DNA of 64,000 nt from Apostichopus parvimensis (GCA_000934455.1 KN882213.1:202336-266335); one strand, 5' to 3'; positions 45,640 to 58,518 are shown, counted from the stretch's first letter. Made by a program: numbers and translations. Notes: a model not told the origin generated them from the letters alone.

Positions 45640-48573
45640 GTTGTCAGGATCATCCTCTTTACATTCTGACAGAAAACTGGTAATTTTTGAAAATTTGTAA
45701 GGTTTACTTCACACATTTTGTTTCCCATCTAAGTGGAGCACAATCACAAAATGAGCACAACTAAATTCTAATTCACTCAGCTGCACACCACAATAATATG
45801 AGCCATGAATGTGAAACTGTATCCAAAGGCATGCACTGAAAGATTAAGTCCTCAGAGCATGACCACTGCTCAACAGTTTTACTCCCTTTCTGTGGTTAAC
45901 CCTGCTTTTGAACACTGTGTATATATAATCACTGTTGGTTGCTGCAGTATAAACTGCCTTACACTGTGATATGAGCTGGCTAGGTGTCATATGATCCTTT
46001 GTTGACACACTGTTTGACCACAACCAAATACTAAGGGACAAAATTGTCAGGTTTTACTTCCACAATGGAGTTGCAATCAAGGCAAGACAATATTGTTGTG
46101 ATTGATTTGCTTGTGAGGTTAGTAATTTATGCAGACTGTGTAGCCCTGTTATGAAATCTTGCACATCTGCGAGGTACTGTATGTGGATGTATGTAGGGGG
46201 AGGACTTGTCCAATGTCAGTATGAATGCTGCAATGTTGAAAAGTGAATTTCTAGTTGACAATATTTAACTTTGATATTTTGTCAAAATCGTACTCTTCTA
46301 CCAAACTTCAGTACAACTTGTAAAAAAGGACAAAACTCATTAACTTCAATAAAATAGCCTGACCTTCAATAACTTTTGTAGTCATGGGGGCACAGTCCCT
46401 ATTTTCCACAATCACACAGAGTGAGAGCAACATATATGTGAGTACAAATCTGCACACTGGACCATGCAGGGACATAGCCTATGTATGCCCAAACTGTTAT
46501 TTATGTTTTGTTATTTTTTTTGGGGGGGGGAGGGGATCTGTTTGTAAGTGGAAAAGCCTGAAATAAACTATAGAAATATGCAGCATGTACAGTATGCAAT
46601 ATAGAAGTATATGAGCATATTTGTTGCTATAAAGATTCAATTTGCAAATTAGCACTTACCTGAGCTCTTAAACCTGTTCTTGGACTTGTGCTATTAATAC
46701 TAGATCCAGATCAGATCTTCAGATTTTATCAGACGATCATCTCTCCACGGGGTAAACTGATGCATTGATCCAGTCGCATTTGCACTTGAGCCGTACTCTG
46801 AATCTGATCCTTGCCCGGGCCGGTAAAACATTCGGATTGGAAATGTGTCATTCGCAGCCGGAAATCGCGTAGTACATATGCTCCAAAACATTCGTTTTCA
46901 AGGTTCATTGCCCAAGAGTGACAATGCTACGTTAGAATCATAGGTCAGTTATGATTCTTATATTGTACCGAGGATGATCAGGAATTCAGGATGCAAGTTT
47001 TTACGATAAGCACCCGATTTCGGAGAAGAGTTCACGATAAAAATCATGTCAGTATGGACGCTAGCAAGAAGTGTAGAATTTAAACGATAGGCTCAATATT
47101 CGGAGTTAGGGAGTACAACATATGTAACACACGATGTTTTTGTGCGATTACAGTATCTACTGTACTACCAGGGAGTTGTAATGAGTTGCGGCACAGCTGA
47201 TCTGTCAATCACTTCAAACTGGTACGGGGTAGCCAAGTTCATTTAGCGGTTAGCATAATAATAATCAGGGTTACCAGCGACAAGTGACAAAAATCGTTAG
47301 ATTTGCCAAAATAAAACCCCAGAAAACGCTAGATAATTAGTTTCACTGACTTATGTATTGTTTTCAATCATTCGTTGACTGTTCGTTGCACTGATTGTAG
47401 TGATTATTTTAACAAGTTAAAACGGTTCATGACAATCAGGAAATAATACAAGACAATTAACTGTGGATTTTACAAAAATACTGACTCAGTCCTTATGAAA
47501 AACCCAAGTATGAAAAGTCTGTTATAAATATTAAAACAGTTTACGCGGTATTATTGTGTCAAAGTCACGGAAGCCTATAAATATATTGTATTGGGTTGCC
47601 AAGTGGTAATGTGGTCTAAAAGTTTTAGAAAACAAAGTAATTATTTTGTGAATTACCGATTTGGGCTGATTTTTGATAAAAGGTATTGCCGGAACCCTAG
47701 AAAAGTGAAAGAAAAAATACGCTACATCTATAGTGTAAAAAGGCTAACGCTGTTAACCTTTATATTAGTACTGTAGACTTGTTTAGTTGTACTGTGTGCA
47801 GGGAGTTGTTATGTAACATAAAAACTCCCTGCTGTGTGCTACTACTAATATTACTATATAGTAAGTACATAGCAAAGCTCAATGTCATACTACACATTGT
47901 ACAGTCCTGCTAGACGCACAATTTGCCCAAACTGTGGCCAGGTAGTTGTCATTTAGATTCTACAAGGAAATATAGCGTATTCATAACCCTCTTAGCCATA
48001 CATATTACAGCCTGTAGTTACACAAAGCACATCGTTAGCGGTAGCGTTTGTTTTCCCATGGAACTATTACGGAGGTTTTCCTGACTAAGTGTACAGAGCA
48101 CTGTACGGCATGCAAACATACAAGACAACACGGTGACCAGCGGGCAAAAAAAGCGACAGATTTTCCAATTTCAATCCAGAAACCGCTACATATCAGGTTT
48201 CATTAATTGATCTGTATTGTGGTATACTATGTCACGAATTCACAACAGCAACATACACAAAAACAGTTTGTGCTCACCGCTCAATGACTCGTACACTGAT
48301 TTGAGATAATCTGTATCAGTGAACAACACTTGCCTCGATCTCTATCTCCACACAGCCACTGCGAACTACACAGACTTTTGTGAAGATCGATCATAGTTTC
48401 TGTTCTACTGTTATGTAGCGGGAGAAAAACAGACTGAGCTACACTCTGGCCTGATCACAGTTCGTGCACCAGGTCCAATGCAGGGGGGGGGGGGGGCTGT
48501 CCAGGAACTGAGACTGGGATCGTGTTGCTGTAGAGATATTAAAAATTGAAATGAAATCCTTAATTCAAATTTG
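45640..48573. other. No recognised gene
   Basis: A minus-strand frame at 45.84-46.04 kb may be a further N-terminal scrap of the DUF7869-like gene, but I see no motif. G runs lie at 46522-46530 and 48483-48496 (14 G). Frames near 46.7-46.9 kb (minus) look moderately coding and CpG-rich, without a recognisable product. Confidence 0.4.
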
Positions 48574-48665
48574 AATATCTCTATTTCGAATTATGGATAT
48601 ATCTAATTCAAATTGGATATCTCTTATTCAACTCTTGATATCATTTATTCAATTTTGGATATCTT
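48574..48665 (+). repeat. AT-rich minisatellite, four units of 20-22 bp
   Basis: Units begin with ATATCT or ATAT and end TTCAA(A/C/T)TTTGG-like: about 48575, 48597, 48617 and 48638, followed by a last GGATATCTTG. GATATC recurs and is self-complementary. Related GATATC words continue to about 48740. Confidence 0.7.
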
Positions 48666-48769
48666 GAAGGTTTTTTTTGTTGAAATTTTTTATATCTGGA
48701 AATGGTTCGAGATATCTGATATGAATATGTGATATCCGAAACTGAATTATAGGTTACTGTATTTATTGA

Positions 48770-50245
48770 ACAAATGTTAAAATGGCGTTCCATAAAACGC
48801 ACCGAATACTTCTATTTCAATATCAACACAAGAAACTGAGCCTGGAAAAACCGCTAAGGTAACGTCGCTAACATTGAATGATAGGCCCCAGCGTCAACAT
48901 CTTTCGTACTTAAAATTAACAACTTTTAACGCACAGCGACGCGCCGATACCGTGTATAATATGTCTGGCTTGAAGTAATTTTTGTCCAATATGTTCTGTA
49001 TAAAAAAAATATGCACTATGCGGAGTTATCATCAGTATTACTTGTCAAACACACATGCATGCCTGTAGTCTTATTTGTGTTAGGTTAGCCTTTTTGTAGA
49101 AGTATTCATATGTGGTTTACAGGGATACATTTGGAAAGGTCGCTTTCACTTGTTTGTAAACAGTAGCGGCGCCACGGTGGGGGATGGGGGCAGGGGCATG
49201 GAGATCTGCCCCACATCGATGATAATCCCCAGCTCCCAACTACTTTGCTGATCCTATATAAGCAATGGTCGACCTGACCACCACCCCCCCCCCCACCCAA
49301 AAAAATAGCTGCATGCTTGTAAGATAAATTATGGTATATTTTTTTTCAGCCAGCTTGTGATCATAACAATAAAATCACTTGCTATAAAGAATATCATTAT
49401 AACCCCCTCCCCCATACACAAACACATACACATTTCTGTTGCCACTAGTCCATTACAATATAGTCGTAGCTACGGCATTCAATCCTCCGATTTTCTACAG
49501 CCATAGCTATTTTCACTTACTTAATTGCACTAACATTGACAATACATTTGCAGCCTCCTAATGTGGCAAAATGCATCTAATTTCCATGATCATTTTGGAA
49601 AACAGTAAAATGCTTGTCTTGATAGGGCAATTTTAATTTTGTTTGAATTGTCTCAAATTAATCAAATATGGAACACAAATTTACTCTGTGCATTGTGATC
49701 AACTCCTAGCTGAATCATGTTACTATATAAAGGAAAATACCTAGTCTCCAACAAAAGAGAAAACAAAAACAACACAATTTAGCAACAAAATGGAATAGAG
49801 GGCGTAATTTTTGCGACGTGAAAAACACACATATCTCTGGATCTAAAGGTGTTACAAAATCATCCTTTACATATGTGATTGTCATTAAGACAATTTCAAA
49901 GAAGGGCAAAATTCAAGGTGATATGTATCAATTGCAGAAAAATATCATGTATAAATTTTACAACCAAAATTGTTTATTCGCCGACTCTAGGCATATACTC
50001 TCATTTACGATTTCTTCACATTCAGCACTTCTTATTGATTAATATTTTCCGAAATAAGATTGAACACTGATATGGAGAAGTTATACACAAAATCTATCAC
50101 ATTTAGGCTTGTGAATCTCGCCACCACCTACTGATGTATTCAATTCGTATAGAATATGCCCGCATGTCATCGGGGTTTAAACTTTGTAATTTTTGTGAAA
50201 TAATATGTATACGGAAAACAGATGTACTTCGGGTTCTTCATCCAT
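48770..50245. other. No recognised gene
   Basis: Contains C runs near 49284-49294 and 49403-49411 and short chance frames at 49.7-50.05 kb. No element or gene was identified. Confidence 0.5.
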
Positions 50246-50253
50246 CATTACTG
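50246..50253 (+). repeat. Left target-site duplication, CATTACTG
   Basis: The same 8 bases occur at 51249-51256, directly outside the foldback element. Confidence 0.85.
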
Positions 50254-51248
50254 GGGGTCAGCCCGATATTCTAAGGACCATTATTCATAAGGGTCATTGT
50301 TCATAAGGTTCGTTTTTCATAACGTGCATTATTTCGAAAAAAAGGGTTCGTTATCCATAATCGGAAAAAAGGTTCGTTATTCATAATAGCCAAAAAGTTC
50401 CGTTATTCATAATCTGAAAAAAAAGGTTCGATATTCATAATAACAAAAAAGGTCCGTTATTCCTAATCTGAAAAATGGTTCGATATTCATAATAACAAAA
50501 AAGGTCCGTTATTCATAATCTGAAAAAAAAGCTTCGATATTCATAATAGGAAAAATGGTCCGTTTTTCATAATCGGAAAAAAGGTTCGATATTTCTAATA
50601 GCAAAAAAGGTCCGTTATTCATAATCTGAAAAAAAAGCTTCGATATTCATAATAGGAAAAATGGTCCGTTTTTCATAATCGGAAAAAAGGTTCGATATTT
50701 CTAATAGCAAAAAAGGTCCGTTATTCATAATCGGGAAAAAGGTTCGTCATTCATAATAGCAATAAAGGTTCGTTTTACATCATTGGATAAAAGGTTCGAT
50801 GTTCTTAATAGGAAAAAAGGTAGGTTTTTTATAATCGGAAAAAGATCCAGTATTCATATAGTAATAATAGCACCAAAAAAAGCAGGGCGGAGCGACCCTC
50901 CCCCTCCTCCCCCTTCCCCAAAAAAGGTAAAGAAAAAAATTCTCCTGTGGGCAAATAATGAAAAACCAACCTGTTTGCCAATTACGAATAATGAACCTTT
51001 TTTGGGTAATTATGAATAACGAACCTTTTTTCGATTATGAATAACGAACCTTTTTTATAATTAGGAATAACGAACCTTTTTTCGCTTATGAATAACGAAC
51101 CTTTTTTATAATTAGAATAACGAAACTTTTTTCCGATTATGAATAACGAACCTTATGACTAAAGAACCGTTTTTCTAATTATGGATAACGAACCTTATGA
51201 ACAATGAACCTTATGAATAACGGACCCTATGAATATCGAGCTGCTCCC
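50254..51248. mobile_element. Foldback-type transposon made of opposed minisatellites
   Basis: The ends match as inverted repeats: GGGGTCAGCCCGATATTC at the left and, read in reverse complement, GGGAGCAGCTCGATATTC at the right (15 of 18 identical, no gap). A roughly 40-bp outer unit (ATTCATAAGGTTCATTGTTC-like) follows on both sides. The left arm (about 50305-50865) then has about 21 head-to-tail units of 26-28 bp, like GGTTCGTTATTCATAATCGG plus six A. The right arm (about 50978-51180) has about eight units of the same motif in reverse orientation. A 110-bp G/C-skewed centre lies between. Flanking CATTACTG duplications show transposition. Drosophila FB and sea urchin TU elements have this architecture. 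No protein is encoded, so movement needed a transposase in trans. Confidence 0.9.
50531..50742 (+). repeat. 106-bp higher-order duplication inside the left arm
   Basis: The four-monomer block starting GCTTCGATATTCATAATAGG at 50531 is repeated almost exactly from 50637. Elsewhere monomers alternate between GGTCCGTTATTC and GGTTCGATATTC types. Confidence 0.85.
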
Positions 51249-51256
51249 CATTACTG
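51249..51256 (+). repeat. Right target-site duplication, CATTACTG
   Basis: Identical to 50246-50253; marks the right boundary of the foldback element. Confidence 0.85.
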
Positions 51257-54200
51257 TACTCTTTCATGTGATACAGGGGGGAGGGGTACACATCACTTAC
51301 TTAAGGGGGCACATTGTGTATTGTTGAATGCCGTCCTGGGAGAGGGGTGTTAGGGAAGAGTTCTCCCGTCCCCTTTGAAAATTGTTGATCAATTTCGGGT
51401 CCTTAGATGCAATCTGGTGCTATATTTAGCAACTTGAAGTAATTTTCGGGCTTAATCTGTCCGATATTGATGTTTTTAATTGAGGCAAATAAAGTTTTTG
51501 GACTGAGTATTTTTTTTAACACTACAACCCCATCTGAGGGGGAGGGGCACCTGGAAGGGGGACGATTTTTTTCAGGCCAGGAGGCCACCCCATACTATAC
51601 CCCATCTATCAAATACATGCCTATGTTATACAGACCTTGAGAGACATTTACATATAGGTACGTTGCCGTGTATCCGTGTCGGTTTCTTGAGAAATATACG
51701 AACTGACAAGTTCAATGGTATTGCAGGACACTGCGAGTTTCGCCCGTGTATTATTCGACGTGCCGTGTGTATACGTACACTCACTTTCAAATTGCAAGGG
51801 ACAACCTAAATACTACAATCCTGTTGAATACTAAAAATATCCTAGTGGGAATGTGTCATATTGAGTAATGATGTAAAATGTGTTGTACACATATAGGTTA
51901 ACGTTTCATTTATCTCTTCTTCAGGAATGACACAATAACAGAAATTCAATGATATTTAATGGTAACGGGTCTTAGACTATAGTCAACTATCCCCCTTCCC
52001 TCTCTTGTGATTCTATTCATGTTATTTACATTTTCTATTGTGTACTTTGCAAAGAGGGCAATTATGTAAGTGAACAGGCTCCCGGTTCCGCTTACGTTTT
52101 AATAATCACAAACAAAATATATTCGTGATAATTTTGCAGGATTCCCCGTTTCCGAACATTTCAATCTTCATAGACATTCTCTCAAAAACTAAAAGTGTAT
52201 TTTAATTGCCTCGAACTTCAAATCCGCTACTGAACGTAAACGTAAAGAAGTCGATTGGATCTTTCGTATTAAGTCACCGGCCTCAACAAAGGCTTGGGAC
52301 CTTTTAACAACTATAAGTTCTACAAACATGTTATCCGTTCTATGCTCCTTAATCCGCTTCCTGTAAAATCATAGTTTATTTGGTTTTAATTCCAACAATG
52401 CAACTTACACTTATCTAGCGTCATACTTTCATTGTGTTACATTTTGTACTTTTCATTCGACTGCCAAGTATTGCTGACGAAGGTCCCAGGGGGACCCAAA
52501 ATTCCAATATATTTTCTAAAACTTTACTTTGTCAATTATGAGTCATATCTTATTTCTCTGGTTTCTAAAATATATCCATATACATCTATATATATATATA
52601 TATACTGTTATCTGCGGGCTAAGGTTGACATGCTATAAAAAGGGTACTTTGGTAGACAATAATTGTATATCCATATTATTCGCCGTTGAGGCATAATAGA
52701 GTGATACTGCATGGTGCATAGTACTCCTATGGCATGTCTCCTGTACTCCAGTGAGGTTGCTTTTAAGCCCCATGTTGCATTTGAGATATACAATTTTTTC
52801 TCCCAAAATCGTGTCCACTTTAGGTATGTCATCATATTTGGGGGACGATACGAGGACATTGTATATGTCTACTTAAAGTCAAGGAGGGGACATTGTTATA
52901 TGTCGACTGTATGCTCGCCACTTCACGTAGACACTTGCATGATATGTATATATGGTTATTCCTTGTCAAAAGATCCAAGTTTGGGGGAAACGTATCAGCA
53001 TTGTGAATTTGGAGTAATTTCGTCCCCAAAATAGAATTTCCTGCCTGAAGAAGTCGCTTTCTCCAAAATACTTTTTTGTTTAAAATCTCTTATACCAGTA
53101 TGAAAAGGGTAATTATTCCAAAGTGCGCGGTGGCTGTGAAGGACGTGGATCCATCTCCAGAAAGTGGTGGTGGGGGACTTTTTACCATTTGCGAATCCGC
53201 GCCCTAAGGAAGGGGTTACCCCTCCCCTTTGAAAAAATTGGAAGGTGTCTATAAGGCAAATGGTGCAATATTTGCATGGGTGCAATGTAGGTTTTAAAAT
53301 GTCAATTCGTAATGTATATATGTTTTGTTTTCATCATTTTTGAAAAAGTGGGGGGCTTTTTGGAGATGTCCCCCTTCAAAAAAGTGAGAGGGACGCACCC
53401 TAATGATTCACGCCCATGGTAACCAATTTCATTGTAGAGTTAGGGACAGAAAATTTGGTTTAACGAAGACCAAGAAACTGGCCACGGCCGGGGCCCTAGT
53501 GTAAATTTCTTGTCTGGGAGAATTAGTGCAGCGGAATGAATCCGAGTTCCCAAAAATGTATGCTCGAACTTTATGGACGTTGATGTAGTTGCATGCTACA
53601 ATATTTTGGACGTAGTCTGATAGTTGTTCAGGTGTGAGGAAAAACAAAAAAAATGTCCCATCCCTATTTCACGGGGAAGAATTAAGATGATTTACGGCTA
53701 ACTTTTCAACCCTTGGTTCAAGTCGATCAGTCCCTTTTTCCTTTTGTTAATTTGGTTTGTTTTCCCCTCCATTATTCATGTTGAGCACCATGCACAATGG
53801 CAGTAGATTCTATTACCCAAGTCATCAGGGAGCCCTTTCCAGACCCGCAGCCGGACTTGCTCCAACCACTTGGCCATGCAGCCAGTTGAAACAATTACGC
53901 TTTTTGCTATGCCTTTTGCGAGACTAAACTGACGATAATTATTTTTGGTGCCCACAAACCTATTGATGGATGAAAAAAAATATCACAGAGGCAGACGCGT
54001 TCCACTATTGTCGTCGATCAGAAATTTGTTGAACCGTCTGATTTTGTCGCTATAGAGTACCGTCTGGTTACGCAGCTGCCACTGCTCATTTAGTCGGAGA
54101 TAGTGGGGAATTGTGGTGACAGGGGGGGGGGGGATTAGTTGCCAATCGGTCTTCCATCACTATTACAGACGGAACTTGAACCACATTTGCCCAAATTGGA

Positions 54201-54480
54201 ATCAAACCCGAGAACAAGGGAGAGGGGGCGTCACACAGCTATGCAAATCAGCATGCTTGAAAATGGACTACATAATAGAACAGCTTGTTAATGTGACCTT
54301 AAATGACGTACAAATCTCATTTTCACATGTCATATTATAAAGTAACTGAAGTAACATGTTCCTAGTGCACAATAAAAATGTAAGTGTAGGTGTAGATGGT
54401 AGGGTGATGGCACGTGTACGAGCCCTTCCCCCTGCAAATCCGTCTGTTGGATGTTTACGTCACTGAAATGGCGGCCGGTA
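51257..54480. other. No recognised gene
   Basis: A (TA)n microsatellite lies at about 52587-52604 and a 12-G run at 54122-54133. Overlapping frames at 52.6-53.3 kb on both strands show no family resemblance. Confidence 0.5.
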
Positions 54481-54502
54481 GCAGGATAGGATCATAATAT
54501 GC

Positions 54503-54612
54503 CTGGTCCATCCGGAGGTGCCTACTGAGGGATTCGATCCTGGGACCTCTTGCATGTAGTGTCACACTCATTACCACTACCACCCTCTGTAACCACTACG
54601 CCACGACCAATC
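54503..54612 (-). repeat. tRNA-derived SINE head
   Basis: On the minus strand GGTCGTGGCGTAGTGGTTA carries a pol III A box (TGGCGTAGTGG), and GGATCGAATCCC about 60 bases on is a B box. This is the internal promoter layout of tRNA-derived SINEs. No full cloverleaf forms. Confidence 0.6.
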
Positions 54613-54863
54613 CCAATCTGAACGATAGCAGGCTTTAAAAGCCGATGACTCAGGAGCACCTGTATTTAAGCTCTGCTTGCAGCAATTATCTATCAAATCT
54701 CTCCTATTTTCCACCAGGTGTACTAGTAGGTAGGCAGGTGTAATTTAAGAAAACACCAAACCTATCGTTTAACGTTCTCAAGATGGAAAACTGTACAAGG
54801 CCTCCCCTTTAGTTGCCTCATACGACCGGCAGCGGATACTGTGGGCCTATTCTACCGAGCAAT

Positions 54864-55000
54864 AGGGTTAGCTCAGTGGTTAATGCCGGTGTCTGAAAAC
54901 CAAGGTCCCTGGTTCGAGCCCCTCCAATGAATGAATGCCCATTGTCAGACCTTGCATAAGGCACGCTGTCATTTGTCCCATATCAGCTATTAAAAAAACA
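54864..55000 (+). repeat. tRNA-like SINE or tRNA pseudogene
   Basis: GGGTTAGCTCAGTGGTTAA supplies a good A box and CTGGTTCGAGCCCC a B box at normal tRNA spacing, but the T stem and acceptor stem do not pair. A non-tRNA body (CATTGTCAGACCTTGCATAA) follows and ends in an A-rich stretch near 54990, as in a SINE. Opposite in orientation to the SINE at 54503. Confidence 0.6.
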
Positions 55001-55788
55001 AAGTGTCGTCTGGTTATAGACCTGACATTCCAAATGGCATGGTTCAAATCAAGGACGTGAAATATGAATGTTAAAAAGAGACTGAGCTGCCCAGCTTGTG
55101 ATTGATAATCCAAAAGAAGGTTTTGCGAGTTCCTGCCCAGCAGGAGGACCGAGTATGCACCCTATTGATAACCCTATTACCTAAACCAATTCAAGATGGA
55201 GTTAGTTAGTTAATTAACTATTGCAAACCAATGTTTTTGGAAAACTCATAAATAAACAAGAAGGTCATGTAGGAATTGAACACTATACTCAAGAAGGACT
55301 ACGTACAGATAGGAATAAGGAACAAGCGAGGAACTTTATTAACTTTAATAACGTTAGTAACAATTAACAAACATGAAAATAGTTCAATGTCTTAACAAGT
55401 AACTCTCACCCAAGCCCAGAAGAAGACGAAGTGGTTTCCACAAATATGCCTCCCTCACCTTGAACTGTACACTGTATATGTTATAAATAATAAACAAGCA
55501 AGGACACAAAAACCTTGTCTTCTCAACAGTACTGCCCCCACAACAAAAGGAAGTAATATAAGTCAATTTTGCTTCGAAATTTAGTTTTTTACACTAAGTT
55601 GTTGTGTTGGTCATGTAACAAAACCCAGTTCATGTAATATTCACTAAACACCCTTCATTGTTGAGTAATTAGCATACTAAAAAGGAAGCAAGTCCAGTTT
55701 CCAGAGAAAAAGCTACCACCAAAGGAAGTACTGGGAGTCAGCACATACACTGATTATTTATTCAACAGTGGTCACTGTTAGGTACACA
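55001..55788. other. No recognised gene
   Basis: AT-rich; a TAGTTAATTAACTA palindrome lies near 55207-55220. Nothing coding was identified. Confidence 0.5.
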
Positions 55789-55796
55789 CAATGGGT

Positions 55797-56112
55797 CAGG
55801 CGCGTAGCCAGGAATTTGCCAAGGGGGGGGGGGGCAATATATATAAAAATTTTCAGAGCCGTAGATACGGCATTGTATAATATCTAAGCGTAGCGCCACC
55901 ATGGTTGGCGCGAAGCGTACAAGAAAATTTTGGCTGAAAATACCTCCCAGATCGCTGGAAATGGCACTTCCCAGGCCTTGTAAGTTGCATGTTAGCATTT
56001 TCTCTTTTGAAATTACTAGCGATATCATAAAAACATTAACCAAAAAAATTACAAAATATTCTCAAGGTGGGGGGGGCGGCTGCCCCCTTCGCCCCCCTTG
56101 GCTACGCGCCTG
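55797..56112. mobile_element. hAT-type MITE, 316 bp, with perfect 8-bp target duplication
   Basis: The left end CAGGCGCGTAGCCAGG and right end CCTTGGCTACGCGCCTG are inverted repeats; the G run (55823-55834) faces a matching C run near the right end. CAATGGGT flanks both sides (55789-55796 and 56113-56120). The CAG start and 8-bp duplication place it with hAT. It encodes no transposase. A chance frame crosses it on each strand. A decayed relative is at 3961-4458. Confidence 0.93.
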
Positions 56113-56120
56113 CAATGGGT

Positions 56121-58480
56121 TCAATCAGTAAGCCCTGTGAGAGGCATGCCTGGATATTCGATGCACAGGCACAAGGTGTTGTGTTAAGAAGTAGGTACCC
56201 AGTGTACACACATGAAGCCCATGACAGAAGGAAGCAGTTCAATTAACACTGCCCAGTTATATCAATACCACACCCTAATTAGGTTCCAAGAAGGATGGCA
56301 GGACTTTCCTTCAAAAATATCTTGCAGTCGCTAAAGGAGACGTAAGTTTCTTCTCTATATTGATGTGGCAGGTGGTTGGTGGTGGTAGAGGTGGGGCACG
56401 ATAATCGGGATTCAGCTATTTCATGGTCAAATCTATGTTAGGCTATGTTTTAAGGCATCAATATTGCGTGATTTCACTGAATAACGATATTGATGCACCT
56501 TTTTTCGCATCGTTCAGCTACTTCGCTCCTCCGGGTGGTAGGCTATATGATTCCAACCAGCTCATTCTTGAGGAGTTATCATGAACAGAAATGCCCACCA
56601 TGATATGGACGCAGAATGACACCCTGAAATACCAAATTCCACTGAAACAAAAATGTGATATTAAAATCCTGTTCAGACCAGGAAACAACTCATTGTTGGT
56701 AAAACAAAACCTGAGTTTAAGGGAACCCGTTCACCCATTGCAATCTCTGTATAACACTATTTTCCTAATTTCTGATGCCTAAAGAAAGACCTTTCTCCTT
56801 AATAAATCATGAATCTGCATTTAAAATGATAGATGTATTTTATGAGGGAGTAATATGCGTTATTTATTTCATAGGTACATGAGTGTCATTAGTTTATGAT
56901 CTTTGACAGAGCTAACCATTTTCAGAGGAAACACAATTGTTAACAGCAAAGTTTGTTTGAAAATAAATAACCTCTGTTTCTGTTTCTGTTAGGGAAAATT
57001 CATGGAAAGTCCACGACAAAAGGAAGTATGGGACAATTATAAAAAAATTATTGTGCTGTCTAAGTAATTTAATTGATGGTGGTGACATCATGTGGTGAGT
57101 TGGCATGGCATGACTCCATAGGTAAAATAATCATGTGAATTTCAGGTCTGATGATTAATGACTATTTTTGGTTTTGGTCCCACACAAGCCTAGCACCATT
57201 CCTCCCCTCTAGTCCTTGCTCTTTCTTTTTCCAATCGAATTTCGTTCATGATTTTGCTTCTGACGGTGAGCCAGTCATGTTCGCAGTTGTTCCTCTCAAG
57301 AAACGTTATGACCTCCTATCGCCCTGGGAAATGAAGAGACAGAAATAAAAATACCGGTATCAATTCAAGCAACAGGTTCTAGGGATAGTATCAGGTGTGG
57401 TAGAGTTGTTATCACTGACGTACCTACATGCAGGTGGTGAAGCTAACATGTTGTTATCCATATTTTAATGGTGACTGAAATTGGGGATATTTATGGTTGT
57501 GATAAAAATATCCCACCTGTTGAATTGTAACAACATGATCACAGAGATCTTTGGGACATGGAGTACACTGGTAGGGTTAGACAGGCTTTACGACTAGACT
57601 TTCAAACTTTCTTGTTGCCCCTTACTTCTTCCCAGTATGGATTTCTAGTTTGTTTACCCAACTTGATTAGTATAGTCTTGGTTGACTTATCGTGTTTACA
57701 AGCGAAAAATAGCCATTTTTAACAAAATGTCGACTCCAATGTCCAAAGTGAAAAGTTTGTGTACTCATTGTAAGAAAAATACTGGACTTATTGGACCAGG
57801 CAGGTCTGGCACCCCATAATCATAACGGAGTTCTTCACCTTTTCTAATATGCCGCTTTGCAAAGAGGCAGAATCTTGTCTCACCCTCTACGCTGATAGGC
57901 TTAATGTGAGTATTTACTCTAGATGCCACTTCATCATTCACCATCCGACACTTGCAGGTTCAGTGTGTTGCATCAATGCTGTAATGGAGAACATATGAGT
58001 GGGTATTCAGTAAATTTGCATCAGACACCAGTTAGGCCCATAAAGTAGGTGTGCATGGCTGAAATGATTGAAGAAGGCATAGGACATTTCATATATAGGT
58101 CATTCCATATATTCAACCAGAGGTCCCCGGGTGACAGTCTTGGATTTAGCTGAAACTTGCTGTGAGAATAATACCTGTGTACAAATGAAGACATGCAAAT
58201 CCATAGACTCCAACATTCAAGCATTTCTGAGATACGACCATTGATCGCATTCGCGATTTGCGAACGTAACATACTGGGGATTTTGGAGGCCAATTTATTG
58301 GAAGTAAATCTGTGATGAGGGCTGAAAATTGTTATCAAAAATTTAAGACAAATTCAATTTTCAAGCTCACATGGGAAAATATCTGGAATTATCCCAAATG
58401 GTTAATTTCCATTCCTTTCAAGATTCAAGTTACCACTGCATCCAACAAATCATACCTTGAGGAGTGAGGACTCTATGAGG
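56121..58480. other. No recognised gene
   Basis: Chance frames only on both strands; no motif or element end was recognised. Confidence 0.5.
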
Positions 58481-58518
58481 AGAACACATGGCAATATTGT
58501 TATGTGCACTCACAGCCT

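Noticed and set aside
46700-46891. Minus-strand coding exon
   Set aside because: Two competing frames look similar and neither has a recognisable motif; no convincing splice site was tied to either.
50254-51248. CRISPR array
   Set aside because: Regular repeats, but the spacers are not unique, the two halves are in opposite orientation, and the setting is an animal genome.
54864-54935. Functional tRNA gene
   Set aside because: A and B boxes are good but the T stem and acceptor stem do not pair, and a SINE-like body follows.
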